From NCBI RefSeq assembly GCF_015667585.1, contig NZ_JADPEG010000004.1:62001-126000 (forward strand): a DNA stretch of 64,000 nucleotides, read 5' to 3'. Every line of letters begins with the position of its first letter. Position 1 is the first letter of the stretch. The notes beneath the pieces were generated by a model. The model was given only the letters and a program-made list of their open reading frames with translations. It was not told the DNA's origin and ran no database searches. This DNA comes from Clostridium sp. D33t1_170424_F3. GTDB lineage: Bacteria > Bacillota > Clostridia > Oscillospirales > Acutalibacteraceae. The position numbers and the translations under genes are program-made. Positions 56,315 to 64,000 of the stretch are shown here, in pieces.

Positions 56315-57148
56315 TTACTCTTGGTACAAGCCGCGAAGCAGCTCGATTTCCTTTGCGTGGCCCTCCGTCTCATTCGGCGTTTCCAAAATAAACGGCAGGT
56401 GGCGGAGCAGCGGATGGTTGATGATGCGCACAAGAGCGTCCAGTCCGATCTGCCCTTCGCCAATGCGCGCGTGGCGGTCCTTATGGCTTCCGATGGGATT
56501 CTGGCTGTCGTTCAAGTGAATCACCTTTAACCGGTCCAGTCCGATCACCTGATCAAATTGTTTCAGCACGCCGTCCAGATCATTGACAATATCGTACCCG
56601 GCGTCAAAGATATGGCAGGTGTCAATGCAGACCCCCATTTTGTCGGAAAGTGTCACGCGGTCCAGAATGGCGCGCAGTTCTTCAAAGGAGCGCCCCACTT
56701 CAGTGCCCTTGCCGGACATCGTTTCCAGCAGGACCGTCGTCTTCTGATCCGGGCGCAAAATCTGGTTTAACGTCTCTGCAATGCGTTCTATGCCGATTTC
56801 GGGCCCTTGCTTTACGTGGTTGCCGGGATGAAAGTTATATAGATTGCCGGGGAGCAGGTCCATGGTGGCGAGGTCTTCCTGCATAGCGTTTCTGGCAAAT
56901 TCCCGCAAGCCTTCGTCGGCTGCGCACGCATTGAGCGTATACGGCGCATGCGCCAGCAGCGTGGCGAATTGATGCTCCTGGGCAAAAGAGACAAGCGCCG
57001 CAATGTCTGCTGGATTTACCGCTTTGGCGCGGCTGCCGCGCGGATTTCTCGTAAAATATTGAAAGGTGTTGGCCCCGATGGAAAGGGCGGTTTTTCCCAT
57101 GTTCAGGTATCCCTTGGCAGAGGAAAGATGGCACCCGATGTTCAGCAT
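56315..57148 (-). CDS. nfo: Endonuclease IV
   Basis: 277 residues. It cuts 5' to abasic sites in base excision repair with three zinc ions. [84 protein letters not shown] and LETPNE contain the His, Glu and Asp zinc ligands. TGGAGG precedes the ATG. Single-gene unit as far as seen. Confidence 0.95.
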   Translation of the reverse strand: MLNIGCHLSSAKGYLNMGKTALSIGANTFQYFTRNPRGSRAKAVNPADIAALVSFAQEHQFATLLAHAPYTLNACAADEGLREFARNAMQEDLATMDLLPGNLYNFHPGNHVKQGPEIGIERIAETLNQILRPDQKTTVLLETMSGKGTEVGRSFEELRAILDRVTLSDKMGVCIDTCHIFDAGYDIVNDLDGVLKQFDQVIGLDRLKVIHLNDSQNPIGSHKDRHARIGEGQIGLDALVRIINHPLLRHLPFILETPNETEGHAKEIELLRGLYQE

Positions 57149-57232
57149 AGCAAACCTCCATTATATTGTGATATGTCTTATTATATACTATTTTACTATA
57201 GATTTCTACAGGGAAGAAAAAGATGATGCGGC

Positions 57233-57267
57233 ATAAAAAAGCCGGACCTAAAACATGGGGCCCGGCT
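57233..57267 (-). terminator. Terminator after the hsp20 gene
   Basis: On the reverse strand AGCCGG pairs with CCGGCT across about 17 nt, then TTTTTTATG. Confidence 0.75.
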
Positions 57268-57297
57268 CGGTTTGAAAGGATCAGAAAACAGGACAAA

Positions 57298-57723
57298 CTA
57301 TTTGATTTCAATACGGCGGCTTGCAGGGACGGCCTCCTCTTTTTTGGGAAGAACAAGTTCCAGGACGCCGTTTTTGTATTCTGCCTGGATGCCGCCTGCG
57401 TCAATGGAGGAAATATCAAAGCTGCGGCTCATAGAGCCGTACCGGCGCTCTCTGCGGATAAAGTTTTTATCCTCGTTTTTGGTTTCCTCCGTATGCTCCG
57501 CGGAAATGGTAAGGCGGTCTCCGTCAATATCAATATGAACATCCTCTTTGCTGAAGCCCGGCAAATCTGCTTTCAGCAGATATTGGCTGCCCTGGTCGAT
57601 AATATCGGTATTGCAGGGGGCAAATTCTTTTTCCGTCTCGCCAAAGAAATTACGGGACATCTGGTCAAAATAATTAAATAAGTTGTTGTTTCTGTGCTCA
57701 AAAGGAATCAGATCAAACATCAT
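57298..57723 (-). CDS. Small heat-shock protein Hsp20 family
   Basis: 141 residues. The alpha-crystallin domain (about 40-141) has YLLKADLPGFSKEDVHIDID, RRERRYGSMSRSFDIS and the C-terminal YKNGVLELVLPKKEE. It holds unfolding proteins for refolding by DnaK/ClpB. GGGAGG is upstream of two tandem ATGs (57723 and 57720). A CIRCE-like element lies about 180 bp upstream. Confidence 0.93.
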   Translation of the reverse strand: MMFDLIPFEHRNNNLFNYFDQMSRNFFGETEKEFAPCNTDIIDQGSQYLLKADLPGFSKEDVHIDIDGDRLTISAEHTEETKNEDKNFIRRERRYGSMSRSFDISSIDAGGIQAEYKNGVLELVLPKKEEAVPASRRIEIK

Positions 57724-57839
57724 ACTACCTCCCATTTAAATGTCTGTTGGTATAATTGAACAAGCTTGTGGTATATTGCAAGAAAGGCTTTTCAAGCGCA
57801 ACCACCTTCTTTCCTATGTTGTCTTTCTTGCCTTTTATA

Positions 57840-57928
57840 ATTCTAAGTATATAAAAGGAGTGTGACAAAAACGTTATAAAAATAAGAATAAATTATTAAA
57901 TTTGGCACTTGAAATTGATGAGTGCTAA
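57840..57928 (-). promoter_or_regulatory. hsp20 promoter and CIRCE-like element
   Basis: On the reverse strand TTGTCA (57863-57868), 17 bp, TAGAAT (57840-57845). TTGGCACTT-N9-GAGTGCTAA (57902-57928) matches CIRCE with two changes in the left arm. It is about 35 bp upstream of this -35, unusual for direct repression; it may belong to a further promoter. On the forward strand TGGAAA-17-TATAAT (57974-58002) could serve deoB. Nothing else was seen in 57724-58060. Confidence 0.6.
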
Positions 57929-58060
57929 AGCGAGTGCGCTGGAAATCTTATGATTTTTCCCTATTTCCTATGATGGAAAAAGCACCGTGGATGTACTATA
58001 ATAAATAAAAACAGGAACGGTTATAAAATGCATCATGTCCGTTCAGACAGGAGGGATCCA

Positions 58061-59230
58061 TTGAAACGCGTTTTTTTAATGGTATTGGACAGCGTTGGAA
58101 TCGGAGAAATGCCGGATGCCGCACAGTATGGCGATCAAGGCAGCAATACGCTGGCTGCCGCTGCATCAAGCCAATATTTTTCCACGCCGAATATGCAGGC
58201 GCTGGGTCTGTTTAACATAGACGGCGTGGCCTGCCGCCCTGGAGTGGAGCATCCGAAAGGGGCGTTTGCCCGCATGATTGAGCGCTCCAAGGGAAAGGAT
58301 ACCACAATCGGTCACTGGGAAATTGCGGGCATTTATTCGCCCAGGCCTCTGCCAACCTACCCGGAAGGCTTTCCGGCCTCGTTGCTGGAGGAATTCAGCC
58401 GCCGTACGGGCAGACGTGTAATCTGCAACAAACCGTATTCCGGCACGGAGGTCATTAAGGATTACGGGAAAGAACATGTGGAGACAGGCGCACTGATTGT
58501 TTATACTTCGGCGGACAGCGTATTTCAGATTGCCGCGCATGAAAGCGTCGTTCCCGTGGAGGAGCTGTATCAATACTGCGGGATCGCGCGGGAACTGCTC
58601 ACCGGGGAGCACAGCGTTGGCAGAGTGATTGCGCGGCCCTTTACAGGCGAATATCCGGATTTTACCCGCACTTCCAACCGGCACGACTTTTCCCTGCTGC
58701 CGCCCGGCGTCACAATGCTGGACCAGCTTTCAGCCGCCGGACTGGACGTGATCGCGGTAGGGAAAATCAACGATATTTTTGCAGGGCAGGGGATCACACG
58801 GTTTACGCGCACCAGCGGAAACAGCAAGGGGCTTGCCCGTACGCTGGAATGGGTAAAAAAGGACTTTCAAGGCATTTGCTTTGTTAATCTGGTGGACTTT
58901 GATATGTTGTACGGACACCGCAATGATGTGGAGGGCTATGCAAAAGGGTTGACAGAGGTGGACCGGGCCGTCCCCGATTTGTTGGAAAACCTGCGGGAGG
59001 ATGACCTGCTGATGTTTACGGCAGACCATGGCTGCGATCCCAGCACACCGTCAACAGACCATTCCCGCGAATATACCCCCTGGCTGATTGCAGGTCCCCG
59101 TGTCAAAAAAGGGGTCAACCTGGGCACGCTGCCGTCGTTTGCGGATATAGGTGCGACGATTCTGGACTATTTTGACGTAAAGCAGGAGATTACCGGGATT
59201 TCCCGGCTGAAAGATATCCTCAAAAAATAA
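58061..59230 (+). CDS. deoB: Phosphopentomutase
   Basis: 389 residues from a TTG start with GGAGGG upstream, normal length. It interconverts (deoxy)ribose-1- and -5-phosphate. VFLMVLDSVGIGEMPDA, KDTTIGHWEIAG and FTADHGCDPSTPSTDHSREY hold the manganese ligands and phosphothreonine region of the alkaline phosphatase superfamily. First gene of a nucleoside salvage cluster with deoD 37 bp downstream. Confidence 0.96.
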   Translation: MKRVFLMVLDSVGIGEMPDAAQYGDQGSNTLAAAASSQYFSTPNMQALGLFNIDGVACRPGVEHPKGAFARMIERSKGKDTTIGHWEIAGIYSPRPLPTYPEGFPASLLEEFSRRTGRRVICNKPYSGTEVIKDYGKEHVETGALIVYTSADSVFQIAAHESVVPVEELYQYCGIARELLTGEHSVGRVIARPFTGEYPDFTRTSNRHDFSLLPPGVTMLDQLSAAGLDVIAVGKINDIFAGQGITRFTRTSGNSKGLARTLEWVKKDFQGICFVNLVDFDMLYGHRNDVEGYAKGLTEVDRAVPDLLENLREDDLLMFTADHGCDPSTPSTDHSREYTPWLIAGPRVKKGVNLGTLPSFADIGATILDYFDVKQEITGISRLKDILKK

Positions 59231-59267
59231 AGCAGTGCCAAACTGTGGAAAGAACAGGAGCTTGCAT

Positions 59268-59981
59268 ATGGCTACAACACCGACGCCGCACAATGCGGCA
59301 AAACCTGGTGACCTTGCAAAAACCGTCCTGATGCCCGGCGATCCGCTCCGTGCAAAATTTATTGCGGAAACCTATTTGGAACATCCGGTCTGCTTCAATA
59401 CCGTGCGCAATATGCTTGGTTATACGGGCGAATACCAGGGCAAACGTGTCTCCGTCATGGGGAGCGGTATGGGCATGCCGTCCATCGGCATCTATTCCTA
59501 TGAGCTGTATCATTTTTACGATGTGGAAAATATCATCCGCATCGGCTCCGCAGGGGGGATAGCGGACGGCGTAAAAGTCCGCGATATCGTCGTGGGAATT
59601 GGCGCCTGTACCAATTCCAATTATGCCGCGCAGTACCATCTGCCGGGTCCGTTTGCGCCGATTGCCGACTTTGACCTTGCGCAGAAGGCCGTGCAGTATG
59701 CCAGAGCGCACGGGATTAACACAGTCGTCGGCAATGTGCTGTCCTCAGACACATTCTATGACGACGACGTCAACGCTTTGGCAGCTTGGAAAAAGATGGG
59801 TGTGCTGGCGGTGGAAATGGAATCCGCCGCGCTCTACATGAATGCGGCGCGCGCGGGCAAAAAGGCGCTCTGCCTGTTGACAATTTCTGACTGCCCGTTT
59901 ACGGGAGAATCGCTTTCCGCCGAAGAACGGCAGACCAGTTTCCGCGATATGATGGAAATCGCGCTGTCTATCTCTGAATAA
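59268..59981 (+). CDS. deoD: Purine nucleoside phosphorylase, DeoD type
   Basis: 237 residues. It cleaves purine nucleosides with phosphate into base and (deoxy)ribose-1-phosphate, the DeoB substrate. VLMPGDPLRAKFIAE, GSGMGMPSIGIYSYEL, AVEMESAALYMNA and LTISDCPFTGE are hexameric PNP motifs. The ATG at 59268 has CAGGAG upstream. It is between deoB and the nucleoside transporter genes. Confidence 0.96.
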   Translation: MATTPTPHNAAKPGDLAKTVLMPGDPLRAKFIAETYLEHPVCFNTVRNMLGYTGEYQGKRVSVMGSGMGMPSIGIYSYELYHFYDVENIIRIGSAGGIADGVKVRDIVVGIGACTNSNYAAQYHLPGPFAPIADFDLAQKAVQYARAHGINTVVGNVLSSDTFYDDDVNALAAWKKMGVLAVEMESAALYMNAARAGKKALCLLTISDCPFTGESLSAEERQTSFRDMMEIALSISE

Positions 59982-60074
59982 TCAGGCCGCGTCATGGGAA
60001 CGAATGTGATATACGCCTTTTTCTGCTTGTTTGCAGAGAATGAACAAAATCATAACGTTTAGGAGATCGTTTCC

Positions 60075-61160
60075 ATGAAAAAGATCATTGCTTTTTTACT
60101 TGCAGGTACAATGGCGTTTGCCATGACAGCCTGCGGCGCTGGGGAATCCTCCAGCGAAGGGGCTTCCCAAACCTCCTCTGGTTCGGCGGGAGAATCCAAA
60201 CCGGAAAGCCGCCCGGCAAACGGTTTTAGAATTTGTATGGTGACCGACGCCGGCGGCGTAAACGACCAGTCGTTTAACCAGTCTGCGTGGGAGGGCCTGC
60301 AAAAGCTGGAAAAGGGGCTGGGAGCAAAGGTAAGCTATATTGAATCCAAGCAGGAAGCGGACTACGCGACCAACCTGGATAAAGCGGCCGACGACAATGC
60401 GGACCTGATCTGGGGTGTGGGCTTTGCCATGGCGGACGCCGTCACTGTTGCGGCGATAGCAAATCCGGACATTCACTATGCCATTGTGGATAATGCCTAT
60501 GACGAGGCAACAATGCCCGAGAATATCACGGGCGTTATGTTCCGCGCACAGGAGCCTTCTTTTATCGTCGGCTACATTGCGGCAAAGACCACAAAGACCA
60601 ATCGGGTCGGTTTTGTGGGCGGCGTGACCAGCGACATTGTCGACCAATTCCAATACGGTTATCAGGCGGGCGTCGCCTATGCGGCAATGGAGCTGAACAA
60701 GACCGTCACCGTCGATGTGCAGTACGCGGAGAGCTTTACCGACGCGTCCAAGGGCAAAGCCATTGCGTCCAAAATGTTTTCCGACGGCTGCGATATTGTA
60801 TTCCATGCGGCGGGCGGCGTTGGAGTCGGCGTGATTGAAGCGGCAAAAGACGCCAACAAGCTGGCCATTGGCGTTGACCGCGACCAGGCGTACCTTGCCC
60901 CCAAGAACGTATTGACGTCTGCTGTCAAGCTGGTGAACGTCGCGGTAGAGTCGGTTTCCAAAGAGATAATAAACGGAGAGAAGACCAGCGGCAGAACCTA
61001 CACGTACGGGCTCACAGAAGGTGCGGTCGGTATCCCGGAGGACTTCACGTTGATGGGAGAAAAGACGTACCAGGACGCGCTCAAGGTAGAAGAATTGATT
61101 AAAAGCGGCAAAGTCATTCCGCCCGCCAATGCGGAGGAATATACGCAGTTCATTGGATAA
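60075..61160 (+). CDS. BmpA-type nucleoside-binding lipoprotein
   Basis: 361 residues. The lipobox is FAMTACG (Cys20), followed by a Ser/Gly-rich linker. RICMVTDAGGVNDQSFNQSA, DLIWGVGFAMADAVTVAAIA, YIAAKTTKTNRVGFVGGVTS and FHAAGGVGVGVIEAAKDANK are Bmp/Med family signatures. It captures (purine) nucleosides for the ABC transporter encoded next. A GC hairpin after it may keep its mRNA level above that of the membrane genes. Confidence 0.94.
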   Translation: MKKIIAFLLAGTMAFAMTACGAGESSSEGASQTSSGSAGESKPESRPANGFRICMVTDAGGVNDQSFNQSAWEGLQKLEKGLGAKVSYIESKQEADYATNLDKAADDNADLIWGVGFAMADAVTVAAIANPDIHYAIVDNAYDEATMPENITGVMFRAQEPSFIVGYIAAKTTKTNRVGFVGGVTSDIVDQFQYGYQAGVAYAAMELNKTVTVDVQYAESFTDASKGKAIASKMFSDGCDIVFHAAGGVGVGVIEAAKDANKLAIGVDRDQAYLAPKNVLTSAVKLVNVAVESVSKEIINGEKTSGRTYTYGLTEGAVGIPEDFTLMGEKTYQDALKVEELIKSGKVIPPANAEEYTQFIG

Positions 61161-61198
61161 GCCGGGCCTGTGGACCGGATAAAGAGTTCTGGCGGCAG

Positions 61199-61227
61199 GC
61201 GGGGCGTTTTATCAGAAAACGCCCCGC
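61199..61227 (+). terminator. GC hairpin between binding protein and ATPase genes
   Basis: GCGGGGCGTTTT (61199-61210), loop ATCAG, AAAACGCCCCGC (61216-61227). Perfect 12-bp stem without a T-tail: more likely an mRNA stabiliser or partial attenuator than a full stop. Confidence 0.6.
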
Positions 61228-61262
61228 TTCCTGTAACAGTGCATTGCGTGGGAGGGCGGAGA

Positions 61263-62804
61263 ATGGAGATCAGAAAAGAATATGCGGTGCAGATGCACGG
61301 TATCACCAAGCGGTTCGGCAGCTTTTATGCACTGGATGGAGTGAATCTGGACGTTGAAAAAGGGACGATTCATTCCCTTCTGGGAGAAAACGGTGCGGGA
61401 AAAAGCACGCTGATGAATATTCTGTACGGTTTGTATCAAGCCGACGAGGGCGAAATATACTTAAACGGGGAAATGGTCGCAATCAAAAACCCTAATGTTG
61501 CCATATCGCATGGGATCGGCATGGTGCATCAGCACTTTATGCTGGTGGACAATTTTACGGTGACGCAGAATATCATTCTGGGGAAAGAACCCGTTCATGC
61601 GTGCGGAATCCTTGATATGAAAAAAGCCCGCGAGCAGGTCCGGCAGATTGTGGAAAAATACGGCCTGCAAGTCGACCCGGACGCTAAAATAGAGGATATT
61701 TCCGTCGGCATGCAGCAGCGCGTGGAGATTTTAAAGGCATTGTACCGCGGGGCGGACCTGCTGATCCTGGATGAGCCGACCGCTGTTCTGACGCCGCAGG
61801 AAATCGATGAGCTGATTCAAATCATGCATAACCTGGTAGCGGACGGAAAAACGATTATTATCATTACGCATAAGCTGAAGGAGATTAAGGCGAGCTCGGA
61901 TTTCTGTACGGTGATCCGCAGGGGAAAAGGGGTCGATACCGTTTCCGTGCAGGATGTGAACGAAGAAGAGCTCGCGAGCAAAATGGTGGGACGCGCCGTC
62001 CGGCTTGTGGTGGAAAAAACGCCGGCTCAGCCGGGGCACACCGTACTTGAGCTGGACCGTCTCACCGTTGCCGGGAGCCGCGGCGTGGATGCGGTAAGGG
62101 AGCTTTCTCTGCAAGTGCGCAGGGGAGAAATTGTTGGAATAGCCGGCGTGGACGGAAATGGACAAAAGGAACTGGTGGAGGCAATTACCTGCCTGACCGG
62201 ATGCAAAAGCGGGACGATCCGGATAAACGGTGTGGAAGTGCAGAATACGACGCCGCGGAACGTGGTCGACCACAAAATTTCCACGATCCATGAAGACCGC
62301 CAGAGACGTGGACTGGTACTGAATTTTACCGTAGCGGAAAATGCGGTATTGGAGAAATACCGGGAAAAACCGTTTCAAAAGCGTGGCGTGCTGGACCGCG
62401 GCAAAATCCTTTCGTTTGCAGACGAATTGATACGGGAATACGACGTCCGTCCGGAGGACTGCGCACAGCAGCCGGTGCGGGGGCTTTCCGGCGGCAACCA
62501 GCAGAAGGTGATTATCGCGCGGGAGGTTTCCAATGAGCCGGACGTATTGATTGCCGTACAGCCAACGCGCGGGCTGGACGTGGGGGCGATCGAGTATGTG
62601 CACCGCACTCTGGTGCGGGAGCGTGACAGGGGCCGGGCAATCCTGCTGATCTCTTTGGAGCTGGATGAGGTGATGCACGTCTCCGACCGGATTGCCGTCC
62701 TTTATAACGGACAGATTGTCGGGGAATTTCAGCAGGAGGAAGCCGACGAAAAAACGATTGGCCTGTTGATGGCGGGAGGAAAGCGGTATGCAGAAAACGG
62801 TTAA
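61263..62804 (+). CDS. Nucleoside ABC transporter ATPase (YufO/NupB-like)
   Basis: 513 residues with two ATPase domains in one chain. The first has LLGENGAGKSTLMNILYGLY, SVGMQQRVEILKAL and LILDEPTAVLTP; the second has IAGVDGNGQKELVEAI (degenerate Walker A) and VRGLSGGNQQKVIIAREV. This tandem layout is that of sugar/nucleoside importers. The start at 61263 follows GGAGGGCGGAG. It overlaps the permease gene by 17 bp. Confidence 0.94.
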   Translation: MEIRKEYAVQMHGITKRFGSFYALDGVNLDVEKGTIHSLLGENGAGKSTLMNILYGLYQADEGEIYLNGEMVAIKNPNVAISHGIGMVHQHFMLVDNFTVTQNIILGKEPVHACGILDMKKAREQVRQIVEKYGLQVDPDAKIEDISVGMQQRVEILKALYRGADLLILDEPTAVLTPQEIDELIQIMHNLVADGKTIIIITHKLKEIKASSDFCTVIRRGKGVDTVSVQDVNEEELASKMVGRAVRLVVEKTPAQPGHTVLELDRLTVAGSRGVDAVRELSLQVRRGEIVGIAGVDGNGQKELVEAITCLTGCKSGTIRINGVEVQNTTPRNVVDHKISTIHEDRQRRGLVLNFTVAENAVLEKYREKPFQKRGVLDRGKILSFADELIREYDVRPEDCAQQPVRGLSGGNQQKVIIAREVSNEPDVLIAVQPTRGLDVGAIEYVHRTLVRERDRGRAILLISLELDEVMHVSDRIAVLYNGQIVGEFQQEEADEKTIGLLMAGGKRYAENG

Positions 62805-63915
62805 GCTGTTGAGAAAGCCCATCACTTCCACTCTCATTGCCGTTCTGTTCGGTTTTCTCGTGGCTTCGGTGGTTCTGCTGGCTGCCGGATACAACCCGGC
62901 AGAAGCGTTTGGCGCGCTGTTCCACGGCATCTTTTCAAAGCCCAAATATATTTCAAATGTAATCATCAAGGCTGCGCCAATCACACTCACGGCGATCAGT
63001 GTGGCGTTTGCCTATCGAGCGGGCCTCTTTAACATTGGGGCTGAGGGTCAGTATATTGTGGGGGCGATCGCTTCCACGCTGGTGGGGTATCTGCTGCATC
63101 TGCCCGCCGTTCTGCAGGTCCCGCTGGTGATCCTGTCCGGTATGGCGGCAGGGGCGCTTTATGGAGGCCTTATAGGGCTGCTCAAAGCCCGATTTGGCAT
63201 CCACGAGGTGCTGACCAGTATTATGCTGAACTGGATTGCACTGTATCTTTCCAATTTTGTGGTGCAAAGCAAACTTTTTCACCAGCCAAACAGCACGGCG
63301 ACCTATCCGGTCCAGCGGAGCAGCTACACGATGCTGCTGCCCAACTGGAAGACATCGGATGAGGGGCTTGCGTTTTTGCGGCAGCACAAATGGCTTTCAG
63401 AAATTTTATTGAAAACGGACGTCAATTTTGGATTCCTGACGGCGGTTGCCGCAGCGCTCCTGATCTGGTTTTTGCTGTACCGTTCCGTAAAGGGCTTTGA
63501 ATTCCGCGCGGTCGGTTCCAATCATGCGGCGGCGGAGCTTTCCGGCATCCCGGTGAAGCGCAACATGGTTCAGGCCATGTTGATAGCGGGTGCGCTTTCC
63601 GGATTGGCGGCCGCTATGATCATCACCGGGACCAATCCGCATCGCATATCCACGCTGGCCGCATTTGAAAACAACGGTTTTAATGGGCTGTCGGTCGCCT
63701 TTATTGCGGGAAGTTCCCCCATCGGCTGTATCTTCGCCGGCCTTCTGTTTGGCGGCCTTCTCTATGGCGGGCAGTCGATTCAGGCGGAGGTTGGAGCGCC
63801 GACGGAGGTCATCAACATCATGATCGGCACAATTGTCTTTTTTGTGGCGCTGACCAGAATCGTGCCGGCTCTGGCGGACAGGCTGGAAAGAAGGGGGAGT
63901 CGTCGTGCTGAATGA
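62788..63915 (+). CDS. Nucleoside ABC transporter permease (YufP/NupC-like)
   Basis: 375 residues with about eight to ten TM segments, e.g. ITSTLIAVLFGFLVASVVLL and AAALLIWFLLYRSVKGFEFR. FRAVGSNHAAAELSGIPVKR and NPHRISTLAAFENNGFNGLS are BPD_transp_2 motifs. It forms half of the channel with the next gene product. Overlaps both neighbours, so translation is coupled. Confidence 0.93.
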   Translation: MQKTVKLLRKPITSTLIAVLFGFLVASVVLLAAGYNPAEAFGALFHGIFSKPKYISNVIIKAAPITLTAISVAFAYRAGLFNIGAEGQYIVGAIASTLVGYLLHLPAVLQVPLVILSGMAAGALYGGLIGLLKARFGIHEVLTSIMLNWIALYLSNFVVQSKLFHQPNSTATYPVQRSSYTMLLPNWKTSDEGLAFLRQHKWLSEILLKTDVNFGFLTAVAAALLIWFLLYRSVKGFEFRAVGSNHAAAELSGIPVKRNMVQAMLIAGALSGLAAAMIITGTNPHRISTLAAFENNGFNGLSVAFIAGSSPIGCIFAGLLFGGLLYGGQSIQAEVGAPTEVINIMIGTIVFFVALTRIVPALADRLERRGSRRAE

Positions 63916-64000
63916 TCTTTCCCTGCTGATTGGCATAACGCTGATGTATTCTGCTCCCTTGATTTTTGGCGCCCTGGGCGGCGTGATATCCGAGCGCGCC
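63905..64000 (+). CDS. Second nucleoside ABC permease (YufQ/NupD-like), cut by window edge
   Basis: A GTG start overlaps the preceding gene by 11 bp. The 32 codons seen read VLNDLSLLIGITLMYSAPLI then FGALGGVISERA, the conserved N-terminus of the second BPD_transp_2 permease of BmpA-type systems. The rest is outside the window. Confidence 0.88.
   Translation, partial: MLNDLSLLIGITLMYSAPLIFGALGGVISERA

Noticed and set aside
61731-62990. Long reverse frame of 419 codons opposite the ABC ATPase
   Set aside because: Shadow frame with low-complexity Arg/His composition; the forward ATPase has all motifs.

Overview
The window looks like a chromosomal segment of a low- to mid-GC, Gram-positive, probably spore-forming member of the Clostridia (Oscillospiraceae-like; genus not resolvable by eye). 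The evidence is strong AGGAGG ribosome sites, CIRCE-type heat-shock operators, a Gram-positive GAAC-N4-GTTC SOS box, XpaC/TelA, and a BmpA-type nucleoside ABC transporter.

Left flank (1-6611): the end of murE, then murF. After these come a secreted NlpC/P60-like hydrolase behind a promoter flanked by two TTACAA-n-TTGTAA palindromes, a small secreted protein, two paralogous small proteins of unknown function, and a double-LysM protein. Last is the 3' part of a conserved Cys-rich gene.

Positions 6609-47174 are one integrated element of about 40.6 kb, a siphovirus-type prophage. Its junctions can be read directly: the Cys-rich gene is cut into a 3' piece (5885-6611) and a 5' piece (47172-47272). 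Joining them at the shared TGA/TCA core restores one open frame of about 274 codons. The large serine integrase lies beside the left junction. Left to right the element holds the lysogeny switch (CI-like repressor, Cro-like protein, three operators at exact 32-bp steps); a cluster of tiny DNA-binding and unknown proteins; an early region with a HUH-type replication initiator, RecU, PcfK, PcfJ and a DUF3102 protein; an ArpU/RinA-like late regulator with a late promoter and attenuator; packaging and head genes (terS, terL, portal, MuF fused to a JAB-like domain, scaffold, capsid); tail genes (connectors, tail tube, frameshifted chaperone, tape measure, Dit, Gp37-like, fibre and Kelch proteins); lysis genes (amidase, holin); and an SGNH-hydrolase tail protein. 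A reverse-strand cargo gene interrupts the tail operon after the tape measure.

The right arm of the element (41.7-47.1 kb) is accessory. It has a possible small RNA, a second short serine recombinase under its own three-operator switch, a LexA-box-controlled cassette (Y-family polymerase, 82-aa protein, SRAP/HMCES peptidase), and a sigma/anti-sigma pair whose ribosome site lies in a 23-bp perfect hairpin next to the right attachment site.

Right flank (47.2-64 kb): clpB behind a CIRCE element, xpaC-telA, a MerR/TipAS regulator on a 19-bp-spacer promoter, a WYL regulator with a GyrI-like zinc-ribbon protein, a YjbQ-family protein, endonuclease IV, an Hsp20, and a purine nucleoside salvage and uptake cluster (deoB, deoD, bmpA-like lipoprotein, ATPase, two permeases, the last cut by the window edge).
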